Both the position numbers and the translations under genes were made by a program. Below the pieces are notes generated by a model. That model made no database searches. It saw only the letters and a list, made by a program, of their open reading frames with translations, and was not told the DNA's origin. Below, one piece after another: positions 37,059 through 47,400 of a stretch of 64,000 nt of DNA (position 1 is the stretch's first letter; every line of letters begins with the position of its first letter). Where the stretch lies: positions 2,914,001 to 2,978,000 of the forward strand of contig JACAAK010000002.1 of NCBI GenBank assembly GCA_025093985.1, given 5' to 3'. This stretch comes from Calvatia gigantea. Taxonomy: Eukaryota > Basidiomycota > Agaricomycetes > Agaricales > Lycoperdaceae.

Positions 37059-37671
37059 GTGGCGTCTCGATGTGGGTGAAAACCCACCACAAAAAATCAT
37101 GGCCGTTAAGGCCCGATACCCAGGCGTTGGTCCTTTTCGTTTTCGCTTCATCATTGACTCTTTAGTTGCTAATTTATCATGCTCCATTCCCTGTGATTTC
37201 CTTTCTACCCGCGATACCTTTCTAGAGGATGTATCATACTCTCTTCAGGCTGATACTTCGTATATCCTAATACTTTCCAGTGTACCACATTATTTTAGAC
37301 GGTCCCGGAAAATTCTTTCGTTAGTCTATCACTCTCCTGTTTCTATACTGTTACTAGCTCGCCTTTGCTTCTCGATTGTGGATCTGTACCCAGAGTAATC
37401 TGGCGCTTTCTTTTGCCAATAGTATCACCGTTTACCTCTGATTAATCATACATTTAGCGTGGTTTTGGCATGTGGCGAGAGAGCACTAAAGCAGTCCAGG
37501 TTGGTTTGGCTAGTCACTTCTAAACACATACGAAAGAGAAGCATCGCAAATATCCTAATCAAGTGTGGGAGACCTAGATCAATATGTAACATACGTCATA
37601 AACCAACTGCGGTGAACAGTGGCAGACGGAAGAGAAGACTTGCAGTGCCACTGCCCACTGTATCCATGACA
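37059..37671. other. Convergent intergenic region
   Basis: About 610 bp between the Pro/Tyr-rich gene and the CAP 3' end. Pyrimidine- and AT-rich. The long plus-strand frame starting at 37459 is antisense to CAP and not a gene. Confidence 0.55.
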
Positions 37672-39614
37672 TTAACCGACATGTTCCACAACACTTGTAA
37701 CCAACTTCCCATCCTTCACGACGGTCTTCAACATCTCGGGAATTGGGTGTTCAGTAAAGACACCGTCCTCCTCTCCTACATCCGGCAGGTTCACGTTAAT
37801 GGCACTACACTTCGCGGTCGTGATCTCCGCAGTCAAACTGTCCTTGGAAAGGTAGATTTGCCCAGAGTCTGTCGTGTCTACCTGAATCATGGGAACAGTG
37901 CCTGTCACTTGCACAGCAAAAGAGGTGGAGGCAGTGACGGAGATCGAAGCAACCACCGAGTTAACGAGGACAGACATCTTCGTGCTGCGGACTACATATT
38001 GTTGTCAGAAATGCTCCTGTGTCAGGGCGAAAGGAGAGAACGAACTGATGTTGACAGCATTGACTTTGCCTTCGATGACCACCGTCGTATTGTTACAGTT
38101 ATATATATTGACGGATTGGTTTATGGATGTCTCTTTCACCGCGATGTGGTCGGCGTTTTCTTGGTTTTCCTATGCAGTATGTCAACCTGCTTATTTCAAC
38201 CAAACTTTGAAATATTATACAATCATCCATTTATTGCCGTCCAAAAGGAATTTAGGAGGCTTCTTTCCAGCTAGGGCAGCAGGCTTCGTAGGGCGCGTAG
38301 GCTTCTTCCCGGCTGTTGATTTCAGTCAGCGATAGTTTGGAATAGGGCAGAGGATTGACGGACGTGTAGGATGAGAGGATGAAGGAGCTGTATTTCCAGC
38401 TCTCAATGCTGGGTTCTTGTGTGTCATTTCGCTTTTATCGACCTTCCTCAGACCCTTCGTTACTTCCTCGCCCCGATTGAGCTCGGCGAAGACAGCAGCG
38501 ACACCGCCACCTGAAGGGGCAGGCGCACCAGGAGCTGGGGGAGGTGGGGCAGGTGGAGGAGGGGCAGGAGATGCAGGAGGTGCACTCCTGAATTGTTCAA
38601 CGGTAGGACCCTATCAATATCAATGGGGTGATCACAGACGTTGCGAAAAAAGTGGCAATACCGATTCGTTCCATACAAGTCCAGTCTTGTGGAATTCTTC
38701 GGCGTGATCTCGAGCAGCATCAAGGATAGCGTTCAAGCCGCGGCACCATTCAACGTGGCGAGGATCCCTAGCGAGAAATGAGATATTGGCCTAGGCACAG
38801 GGTAGTGGAACACCAGACTTTTCCTTAAAATCTTTTATGACCCTATTTCCATAGTATTCCGAAGACTCTTTTACGTCCTTGACATATTGTACAGGTTTGT
38901 TCTGATTCATTTATTGTTATCCCGGTTAACATCCGCACAAGACAAACGAAGTACACACATTTACAACCCAGGCGACGGCAACAGCAGCTTCCGAAGCGAA
39001 TTGCAAATGCCCAAACATCTCTCGTTCCCGCCTGTTTGAATCTTTAGTTTTATTAAACGCTTCAATTGACTTCTGAATAGGCTGAAGTAGTTCCTCGAAC
39101 GTTGGTGTGTCAGGCTTTTGACACAAGCCGGCGAGGAGTAAGAAGTTACGGAGCTCGTCGTATTCTCTTGAAACCAGAATCGCCTTCATGCACGGCGGGA
39201 CAGTATTACATCAGTTCCCGAACATAACCAGGAAATAATACATGGACGTACGATTTCATTGATGAGTGAAATGTTTAGACTAGTGGATAGCTCAACCCAG
39301 GGCTTGATCTTGCCTTCAACAACCTGCTCATCGAACGCGACGACGCTAGGAGGGAGAGTGGCTGGTGCAGCTGTAACCACAGGTGGAGGCGGAGGTGGTG
39401 GAGGAGGCGGAGGGGATGGGTCAGTAGCAGACTGAGTTGCAGTTGCAGGAGTGGGAGGACTGGTGTGCGGTTGAGAAGCTGCGATATCCTCGAGGCGCGA
39501 CGTCGCAGCTTCCAATCTATGAACGAGTGTAGCAACTTGTCATCGTGTTGGTAGTGTTGAGACGTACCGTTTGATTATCGTAGCAAGGGAATATAAACCT
39601 TGGCTAGTGGCCAT
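37672..39614 (-). CDS. SRV2: Adenylyl cyclase-associated protein (CAP/Srv2)
   Basis: Actin-monomer recycling protein that also links to adenylyl cyclase in fungi. Start ATG 39614 (MATSQGLYSLATIIKR). The N-terminal RLEAATSRLEDIA matches the RLE helix that contacts cyclase. A Pro-11 run follows, then the helical folded domain (VELSTSLNISLINEI, AILVSREYDELRNFLLLAG, FGHLQFASEAAVAVAWV). A second Pro-rich segment (SPAPPPPAPPPPAPGAPAPSG) follows. The C-terminal beta-helix CARP domain is clear: KTSVLVNSVVASISV, PMIQVDTTDSGQIYLSKDS, EITTAKCSAINVNLP, MLKTVVKDGKLVTSVVEHVG. Several short introns; the C-terminal exons are in frame. Confidence 0.93.
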
Positions 39615-39872
39615 CTTGTTGCGTGATGAGGTGGTAATTACAGAGTCAAGTACGCGTAACAACGAACACGGTGTTCATCCCAAAAACATCACCGAATCTC
39701 TAATCCATCGGAACATCCCGAACATTTGGCAATCCTCCGTTGACAACTACTCCCTCAGTACTAAGTACCAATCAAAATAATGGATGGAACAACCATGGAT
39801 CAGGATGAAGTAGCTAATTAACGGAATCAATCAGTGAAGGCAATAGAAGTCCAGCTGCGTCCTGGCATGAGT

Positions 39873-40509
39873 TCATTCATCTTCCTCCTGAATCTCATTC
39901 CGCTTCAGGACTGCTTTTTTCTTTGCCTTTTTGCGCCTCCTGCGTTCCCGTTCAATTTGTCTGGCACGTTTCATCCCCTCCTTCGACAAGCCAGGATTCA
40001 TCATTTGATCCAACTATAACACCCCCCCCCCATCAAGGACTCACCATCAGCGTCAAACGAGTGAAAAATGCAGGGGGGATGAACACGCCTTCTCAACGAG
40101 TAATTTTCGCGCGACTTTTCTATTTTGTGCCAGAGAGCGTGTTTCTTGACACGTCACACGAATGCCAGTTGGCTTGTGCAGCAGCTGGACATTGTTCTCG
40201 GTTTTGTTAATTGATTGACCACCCTGGTAAACACATGAAAGGAATTATAGGTGAACAGTCTGTCTAATAGATGGGTTGTCGTTACTAAAACACCTACGGG
40301 ACCGCTTCCTGCCAAGGTTCAGAAAACATCTTTAATAACTAATCGAGAAAACAAACATGGGTTCTTACCTCGGACGAAGGACTCCTCTAAATCTTCTTCT
40401 TGTAGTTCGGGAATAGTACGTTTTTGATGAGCCTTCTTTAGGATAGAATAATATAGCGGTCGACGAGGAGAGGGGGACGGAGGCAGGGAAGATTCAGGCG
40501 GAGCAACAT
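39873..40509 (-). CDS. Mitochondrial RF-1-domain (GGQ) ribosome-rescue-type factor
   Basis: GGQ peptide-release domain protein of the C12orf65/Rso55 kind, expected to hydrolyse peptidyl-tRNA on stalled mitochondrial ribosomes. Conserved core: [30 protein letters not shown] (11-nt exon, 40308-40298); then [40 protein letters not shown] (exon 40223-40089); then [19 protein letters not shown] and a very basic tail ending NEIQEEDE. The intron 40088-40014 needs a GC donor. The 5' end is unresolved: ATG at 40509 gives a leader-like [15 protein letters not shown], but in a frame one base off the core. The alternative is splicing from the upstream MZM1 exon. Confidence 0.75.
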
Positions 40510-40525
40510 CTGGGGAGCAACTAGG

Positions 40526-41108
40526 TTAAATTATATCTGCAAACTCAAGAAAGTTCAACACTCGGACATACATCTGCCCTTTCCTCCCAGTGAGGCCCGG
40601 CCCCATTGGTTTGGGGTTCTTGATGGATTCATTGTCTCCCAACTCAGTGTCCTTAGTAATTTTCAAGTCTAAAAGTAAATAGGATTCGGAAGTGCCCAAC
40701 TCAAGACGAGAACACGTACGCCAAGTTTCATCGGAACCTCGATCATCTTCACTAGTTTTTGTGCCTTGAACGATGTTTCTTCGCAGGAACACCGCAATGT
40801 CCTGGGCCAACTGAATGTTCTGCTGGTAGTGTTCTGGACTAGTTTCTGATCGCACATTTATAGCATCATTCCGCATCTTCTGCCGGAAGGCTTTACAAAT
40901 ATGAGAGATCGCTAAAACCGCAAAAGCGAGGTCGGTACTGACCAATCAATACTGCTTCATCACCTGGGCAGTTTGTTGGTAAATCTAGTTAACATATTTT
41001 CATCAGTGCGTGCGTATAACACACACCTGCGAATGTCGACGAAGCCGCTCTGTAAAGATTGCGGTACGCGGAGCGAGCGGCAGCTTTGAGTGCTGGTGTG
41101 ATGGACAT
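40526..41108 (-). CDS. MZM1: Mitochondrial LYR protein Mzm1 (complex III assembly)
   Basis: LYR-motif matrix chaperone for the Rieske Fe-S protein of complex III. Start ATG 41108 (MSITPALKAAARSAYRNLYRAASSTFA, with the LYR motif), exon 1 to 41027. Then GDEAVLIG, and the main exon with FRQKMRNDAINVRSETSPEHYQQN and the family block IAVFLRRNIVQG. After another intron comes LKITKDTELGDNESIKNPKPMG. The tail MYVRVLNFLEFADII before the TAA/TGA at 40526 looks intronic, so the true 3' end may differ (see findings). It is divergent from histone H1. Confidence 0.85.
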
Positions 41109-41411
41109 GGAAGAGTACTGACCGTCGGGAAGAAAACCGGAACAGGCTGTGATTGGCCCTGGGGAATCCGGTAGAAGTCATGTGACGAACCGGATTACAA
41201 GCCCAGGAGTTGTTTAACATGAACTCTGGAGGCGGTCCGAGGCAATTTACAACTGGCTCTATCAGACTCTGGGTGCTGAATGGAGTGGTACATACATATT
41301 ACCCAGGTGCCCGTATGTATGATAACCGTGATCGAGATAAATAATTGTGGCGTTGACTCCAGTCATTTCAAGGTTTCTTGACTTGGTTGATCAAGATTCA
41401 AGGGCGCGTCA

Positions 41412-41423
41412 GGTCACGTGACC
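41412..41423. promoter_or_regulatory. Palindrome GGTCACGTGACC (bHLH E-box type)
   Basis: Perfect 12-bp palindrome centred on CACGTG, 17 bp upstream of the H1 TATA box. CACGTG is bound by Cbf1/USF-type bHLH factors in fungi; binding here is inference. Confidence 0.6.
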
Positions 41424-41439
41424 GACGCGATCGCCCCGG

Positions 41440-41447
41440 TATAAATA
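41440..41447 (+). promoter_or_regulatory. TATA box of histone H1
   Basis: TATAAATA about 146 bp upstream of the chosen H1 start. Highly expressed fungal histone genes usually have such a box. Confidence 0.6.
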
Positions 41448-41592
41448 GTCGTGAACCAATATGTCATTAGACCCCTTTCCAGCCCAGAACACTCCCCACC
41501 AACCGCTATCCAGCCGACTCTTCAAGACACAAGGTCTCCCGATACCCAAATCATTTCAGCTCGCCACCCCACAACCAAGTAACTTCGACGTA

Positions 41593-42812
41593 ATGGGCGG
41601 ACCCGCACCACGAAAAAACCTAGGCAAGGCAAAGTCCTCTGTGAAGAAGCCCACCGCTGCCAAAGCAGACCCGAGCCACCCTTCGTGGATTGACATGATC
41701 AAGGTCAGCCTCTACATCTGTCTTATACTTTAGGATGATGTTATACGTAAAACTCGCGGCATCCGACTGATTCATGAGAGTGTCTGCCGCACCTACATAG
41801 TTTCTCCACACCTTAGTGTTTGTCCAAGATTCTTACTTACCATCCTAATACCGTAGGAATGTATTATCGCTCATCCTGAGGATGCCCGCTTCGGTGTATC
41901 ACGCCCCCAAATCAAGAAGTGAGTGGAAATACTGACTCTTGAAGATGCTATTGAGCTAATTGCTGTATCAGATTTGTGGAGAACCAAGTACAGCCTGGAG
42001 TTTAATAACGCTCAAATTTCATTACTCTCGAGAGCTATTCAAAGAGGGGCTGAGAAAGACGTTTTTGTACTTCCGAAAGGTAAATCATGGATCCTCAACA
42101 CTCGGTAACCGGATTCACTGGCTTTAGGTCCTTCTGGTCGCGTCAAGTTAACTCCACAAGCAAAAGCCGCTGAGGTAGCCTCAGCAAAGGAGGTACATTT
42201 CTCCGCAGTGTTGTGATTATGCTTGTTTTCACATGCATCCCGCAGAACAAACCCGTTTCCCAACCCAAGACTACGGTCACGAGGCCGAAGACTGCCGTCG
42301 CCCCGAAGAAGGTTGCTCCACCAAAGAAGACTGCAGCTCCCAAAGCGACCAAAGTGAATACCACAAAGGCCTCCACTTCCAAGGCTAGATCTGCGCCAAA
42401 GGCCAGGGCTGCACCCAAACCCTCTGCGCCGAAGAAAGCTGTTCAACCAAAGAAGGCTGTTGCTACTAAGTCCAAGGCCACCACTACAAAGAAGACAACC
42501 ACAGCCTCGAAACGGGGATCTGCTAAAAAGGTAAGAGCTACCGTAACTGCAACTGCCGAAAGGTTGCCCATCATGAAAAATCTAGGCCGTTACTGGAACA
42601 CCAGCACCCGCAAAAGCCAAAGCCGCAAAGGCGACCGCTACTAAGAAAGCGCCAGCTAAGAAACCTTCTTCTAAACCCGCTTCCAAGCCCACCTCGAAGC
42701 CCGCTGCTAAGGGAGCCACAACAAAAGCAACAGGATCCAAGAAAAAGGTCCGCCTCCGGATTGAGCAGGTCAATTGGTTGTCTTACCTGATCCACAGACG
42801 ACGAGCAAGTAG
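41593..42812 (+). CDS. Linker histone H1
   Basis: Linker histone. Start ATG 41593 (MGGPAPRKNLGKAKSS). The winged-helix (H15) domain is SHPSWIDMIK (exon 41593-41703), ECIIAHPEDARFGVSRPQIKK (from 41857), then FVEN and YSLEFNNAQISLLSRAIQRGAEKDVFVLPKG, then PSGRVKLTPQAKAAEVAS. The Lys/Ala/Pro-rich tail is spread over further exons and ends KKKTTSK with TAG 42810-42812. Between FVEN and YSLE (41983-41989) the frame slips by one base with no intron to repair it, so as written the globular domain is broken. An assembly indel is the simplest cause. Otherwise the gene is normal. Confidence 0.88.
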
Positions 42813-43697
42813 TCTTGACCTACCGAGATTCAGGAACCTCGCGGTCACCCTGATTCCCCCCGGTTCCATCCATTTTGTCAGTATTTTCGTCAATCATGCC
42901 CTGCTTGCCGCTCCTGTCCATATCCTTGATAGTTGGTCATCGTGCATTGACGCCCTATTAAGTTTATTTCCTTTTATTAATAACTTTATCTGTACTTGTA
43001 GCCCTTGTTCTTCTGTTTCCTGTATAACTTGTCGATCTGTTCCGGTGACTGGATTGTGGCAGCGGGAATATCTAGAAATTTATCTATGGTGCAGGGCGCT
43101 TAGTCAGCAGAACTTTTGGACAACGGCGAAATTGGTTGGGACATCCAAGTTGATTACATAATACGCATTAGTCTGGCAACATTGAATTCTGTCCAAATTG
43201 GGCTTGCCCAGGGGAGAAAAAACCACACATGGGGGTGGTGTTGGTGCAAAGAATACACTCAAGCAGCTGCAGTTATTCAGTGATTAAAGATTTACACCGC
43301 AACTTCCCAACTGGACACTTAGGATCCTTCTGTATTTGGTAATACCTTCCATATATGGAAATGCGGCGAAATCTGGGATTGGCCAAAATGAAAACTCCGT
43401 CAGTTTTGAGAATTTCAGAAATCGGTCTTAGCATTTTGATCCCCTCGCCAAACTGAGCATTTTCCTAAGAGGGATAAGAAAAAGGACAAACTTTGGATGC
43501 CCTGGAGGCTTGTTCAAAAGTTCTGGCCACTAGGTGCCCTGCACCATAGTCTAGTTAACCCCAGACCAGGGTTAAGGTTTACAAATCAAACGAGGCACCT
43601 GCCCCGAGAAGTCGCACTAAACTGCCAGCGAGCACTTCAGTTCCCGACACGCATATGAACACCTGCTCATAAAACCCCGCCCAATTTCCCCAGCACT
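42813..43697. other. Intergenic, H1 3' flank and EI24 promoter
   Basis: About 885 bp. T-rich 3' flank of H1, then an A-rich section near 43440-43490. No gene seen. Confidence 0.55.
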
Positions 43698-45079
43698 ATG
43701 AGTGCCCGTACCGCATATCCGCATTTTGTCCCATTACATGAAAACATCCCACTTCATATTAGTTGGGCACTCAGAGGTCTATACGATTCCTTTCGTGTCA
43801 ATACAGTAGTTTCAACCTGTTATCAGGCGAGTACTTTTTATCTGGAAGGTAGACACCGCTCTGATACATGCTCTAGTGATTCCGAGATCAGAGCCAATCT
43901 ATTCAAGTCTCTTCTGCTCAATACCCTGTCATTAATTTCAATTCTTACATATGATATCCTCTTGCATCCTCTCCTCAAGGACGAAGAAAAGTGGCTGCAT
44001 AGAAACCTAGGCCGATTCTATCAAGTACTATGGTTGCTTCCAGTTGTTGGAATCTCATTTTATCTGAATGTGCGTCCTATGTTAACGTTGCGGGTATACA
44101 CGGAAACTGAATGCAGAACAGATGATCTGGTGTAGTGTCATTGCTAAACGGACGTACATCCTACATTGTGGTTCTCATGCAGTTGCCCAACCACCAAGAA
44201 GCTATGCAAATCTTTTGAACCAACTTGCAACGTCAGCATACCGAGTCGTCATGGTGTTCACGTCTGTGGCAGTATCATACGGCCTGAAGAAAATACCGTA
44301 CCTCGGATCCGCCTTAGAATTCGCGTTTTTGTGCTGGGTTGACTCGTAAGTCATTCGATATTCTATCCCAATGACAGGTGAATAAACCCGTGTTACTAGG
44401 TACTACTTCTTCGAGTAAGATATCGAGCGACCTTGCGTTCGATGCCCTTCTGACACGCGACTTAAACTCTAGGTCCGTTTGGATATATAAAGGATTCTCG
44501 TTCTCCGGTCGAATACGACACCTAGAGGAACGATGGGCGTATTATCTTGCCTTTGGTGAGTCGTTTCTAGCCAATCAACCCAACGACGGCTCACGACACC
44601 ATACAGGTTTCCCTTCTGCTGTGATTTGTATGCTCGGAACTGGACTCGCTAGCTTCGCTCTTTTCGCTCTCATCTTCCCTCTAGTGCGTCGCTTTCCTCC
44701 AAGAGCTCAGTAATCCACTGATTTGGTATTCTCGCAGTACATTATCCTCGCAACACACGGCCGACCAGCACCGCTTAACCCCTACAATCCCACGAGCACG
44801 ACAGACAACGACGTGGTCCGCCATCCATCTCCTTTCATCCCCATTCGTCTTCGCGTTTTCGCCCCCGTTGTCTTCTTGAACGACCTCATCGCGAAAATCC
44901 TCGAATTCATAGTTCCGCCAACAAAATCACACCATGTTCGTAGAAATCGTGCTTTCAGCGATGCTCCGGAGACCGTCGAGGAAGGGATTGAGTTAAACAC
45001 GATGAAGAAGGCGACCACTGCCCCTGTCTGGCCGGCACGAAATCGCATTCATATTAGGACTCCAAGGAAGTTGGATTAA
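43698..45079 (+). CDS. EI24-family ER membrane protein
   Basis: Multi-pass ER protein of the etoposide-induced 2.4 family (autophagy/ER function in animals; poorly studied in fungi). Start ATG 43698. Segments: SEIRANLFKSLLLNTLSLISILTYDILLHPLL, WLHRNLGRFYQVLWLLPVVGISFYLN, then MIWCSVIAKRTY, YRVVMVFTSVAVSYGLKKIP and FAFLCWVDSYYFFE, given here in pieces. The family signature WIYKGFSFSGRIRHLEERWAYYLAFG follows, then a TM segment (FALFALIFPLYIILATHG) and a charged tail. Introns after WVDS, YFFE, AFG and FPL are clear. The stretch STCYQASTFYLEGRHRSDTC may contain an unrecognised intron. Its 3' end faces SEN34 56 bp away. Confidence 0.87.
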
Positions 45080-45135
45080 ATGTTGGATGACTATCGTACA
45101 TACCCCAGTGCCCAATACCATAAGTACTATTTAGC

Positions 45136-46275
45136 TTACCCAAATCCGGCCCATTCAATGGAAAGATAAGAGACCGTCTTTTTTTCATCGTTCCAAGTGC
45201 AGAGGAGGTGGGACTTTTTAGTAGCAGTGCCCAATCTCCCATGTGCAACAATCTCTAGCGGTCGGAGAGTCTGCGACGGAGCCTCTATGACTGTAGCGAC
45301 GAAATGCGAGTGATATCTCAAAGGGTCCCCTGGCCAAAGCGTGTTAAACATCTCCATGTGTCCGTACAGAGATAACGAACCTGGATACACGAGATAATCG
45401 CCGCCAAACTTGATACCGCTCCCCATAAAATAACCTTGCTCCGACAAACTCCTAAATACACCACACCTCGCACAGTTCGTTAAGGTTGGATGGATAGGTC
45501 CAGACGCCTGCCTTCTGAGCCTCCTCAATCGTCGGAAAAACCGCGGCACCAGGAGAGTACCACTGATACTCGGAAGCAGCTGGAATGGTAATAACATAGT
45601 TTGTAGAAGACATCAGTTCGTCAGGGGGAGTCGAGTGAGTGACATTAGTCGTTTTTCCTTGCGCTTCTCCTTGTGAAGGTTCTGCAATCTGGGCAGGTGT
45701 GTTGACGTCCTCGGTATCAGCCTCCAAAGTAAGCTTCTGTGCGGCAATGCGTTTCCGCTCTTCTCGCTCCCTTCTCTTCTTCATGGCCTCCTCGGATAGC
45801 GACCGACTGTTATCTTTCTTCGCAGTTTTTATTTCATTAGCGGCGATTTGTTGCCGAAATGAAGCTTGCTGCTCGTCATTCCATGTCTCCAAGTCTGAGA
45901 GACTTGGTTGCAGGTGCGCCCTGGGGTCATCCACAATCACGGCTATTCCTGAAGAAGGTGAACACCACAAGGACGTTACGACAGGTGATCCGAGCAGTAC
46001 CATTTTGAACCAGAAGGACAACCTCTTCTGGTAAAAGAACGAGGGGTATTCCCAAAAAAACGTTCTGCTGCGACAAATGAGGGAGGGTGCCTGTAAGAAT
46101 TCCACAGATATTGTGCTTGGAACGGAGCGTCCCAATATCTACCTTTGATTAAAGTTTCGCTATAAGCCAGGCCTCACGGTAGGATTTAAGGTACGCACCG
46201 TCGATATTCCAAAGATATGCTGTGTTATTGGACACCCGCAGAGGAACCTTTCTGCTTTGTTCGTTCTGATCCATG
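45136..46275 (-). CDS. SEN34: tRNA-splicing endonuclease catalytic subunit Sen34
   Basis: Cuts the 3' splice site of intron-containing pre-tRNAs. Start ATG 46275 (MDQNEQSRKVPLRVSNN). The N-terminal domain reads DIGTLRSKHNICGILTGTLPH and IPLVLLPEEVVLLVQNG. A charged linker (EEAMKKRREREERKRIAAQK) follows. The C-terminal nuclease fold holds the triad: Tyr in GGDYLVYPGD, His in PLRYHSHFVA and Lys in GTATKKSHLLC. A 51-bp in-frame intron splits VYPG|DPL. Between NLNEL and ARCGVFRSL (45468-45475) the frame shifts by one base with no usable intron. The protein is otherwise complete. Confidence 0.88.
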
Positions 46276-46380
46276 GCAGAGGGAGGAACAAATAGTCATC
46301 CGGTGGTTGCCGGTTTTGGCATCACTACATCCTGATAAGATAATACTAATGTTGTTTCTGCATCTCTATCTGCAGCGCTC
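46276..46380. promoter_or_regulatory. Short divergent promoter, SEN34 / IAH1-like
   Basis: Only 105 bp separate the two divergent start codons, so the transcription control of both genes must overlap here or reach into the 5' UTRs. Confidence 0.55.
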
Positions 46381-47400
46381 ATGGCTGCAGATATCCAAGA
46401 TGTTTTTATGCTTTTCGGTGACTCTATCACACAAGGTGCATGGGAACCGGATATGAATGGTTTCGGCCAGAGGCTCTCGCGTGAGTCCGGTTCCCTACAA
46501 ATGACCACCTGCCCGTCGGTGATCTGGGGATACACACACAGATGTTTACGCACGAAAGCTAGACGTATTGAACCGTGGTTTCTCCGGTTACAATACCGAC
46601 TGGGCACTACCAGTCCTTGAACAGGTATGACAACGAACGTTGCTACATAGAACATGGAGCACATAACAGCTGTGTTAGTGTTTAGCAAAAGGTCGAGATA
46701 AGGGCGCCGCACGCATCCGGCTCCTGACTATCTGGCTTGGAGCTAACGACGCTTGCATTCTCCCGTCTCCGCAACATGTTCCGCTCCAGCGATTCAAAGA
46801 CAATTTACGAAAGATGGTGTGGATGGTCAAGTCTCCGGAATCGGATCACCACTCTCCGTCCACCAAGGTGATACTCTTAACCCCTCCACCAGTCAACACG
46901 CACCAAAGGCGCGCCGACTTGGAGTCGCGTAATCCCCCCTTGGCGTTAGATCGGCTGTTCGAGACGACCGGATTGTATGCCCGAGCTGTCCAAGAAATTG
47001 GCGATGAGCAGAAAGTTGTTGTGGTTGACGTCTGGACGTCGTTGATGGACGTAGTCGGTAAAGATGAGGCCTCTTTGGACCAATATCTTACCGACGGCTT
47101 ACACTTGAGTGGTGCCGGATATGAGGTCAGGGTTCATGACATTACATTCTGGGTGTCTTTTAGTTGACATACGCTGATTCCTTTCCATCAGATTATTTAT
47201 AAACAATTGATTGAAACGATTAGGGAAAAACACCCAGAAGTCCACTATGAAAACCTTCCCCAAACGTTCCCTTGGTGCGTTCGTATCTTTTGGGTCAATC
47301 TCTTCATTTAACGAATAAGCAAAATTCCAGGTGGGCAGATATCAATTGGGAAAACCCCAGCGAGAGTCTATACCTTGAGAAGATTGACACCAAGAATTGA
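46381..47400 (+). CDS. IAH1: SGNH/GDSL esterase, isoamyl acetate hydrolase-like
   Basis: Cytosolic ester hydrolase that degrades acetate esters in yeast. Start ATG 46381 (MAADIQDVFMLF). SGNH blocks: I GDSITQGAW (nucleophile Ser), II NRGFSGYNTDW, III WLGANDA, V DGLHLSGAGYE (Asp/His). Five exons; introns after GQRLS, VLEQ (acceptor GTTAG), GYE and FPW all keep frame. The end reads ENPSESLYLEKIDTKN. A GTTCAACG-type repeat begins 18 bp after the stop. Confidence 0.92.

Larger units (their letters stand above)
41109..41592. promoter_or_regulatory. Divergent promoter region, MZM1 / histone H1
   Basis: 484 bp. It contains the GGTCACGTGACC palindrome and a TATAAATA box on the H1 side, annotated separately. 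The ATG at 41461 is probably 5' UTR because it is only about 14 bp past the TATA box. Confidence 0.6.

Noticed and set aside
37459..38274. Long plus-strand ORF of 271 codons
   Set aside because: It is antisense to the CAP/Srv2 C-terminal exons, which carry unmistakable family sequence; the plus frame has no protein-like features.
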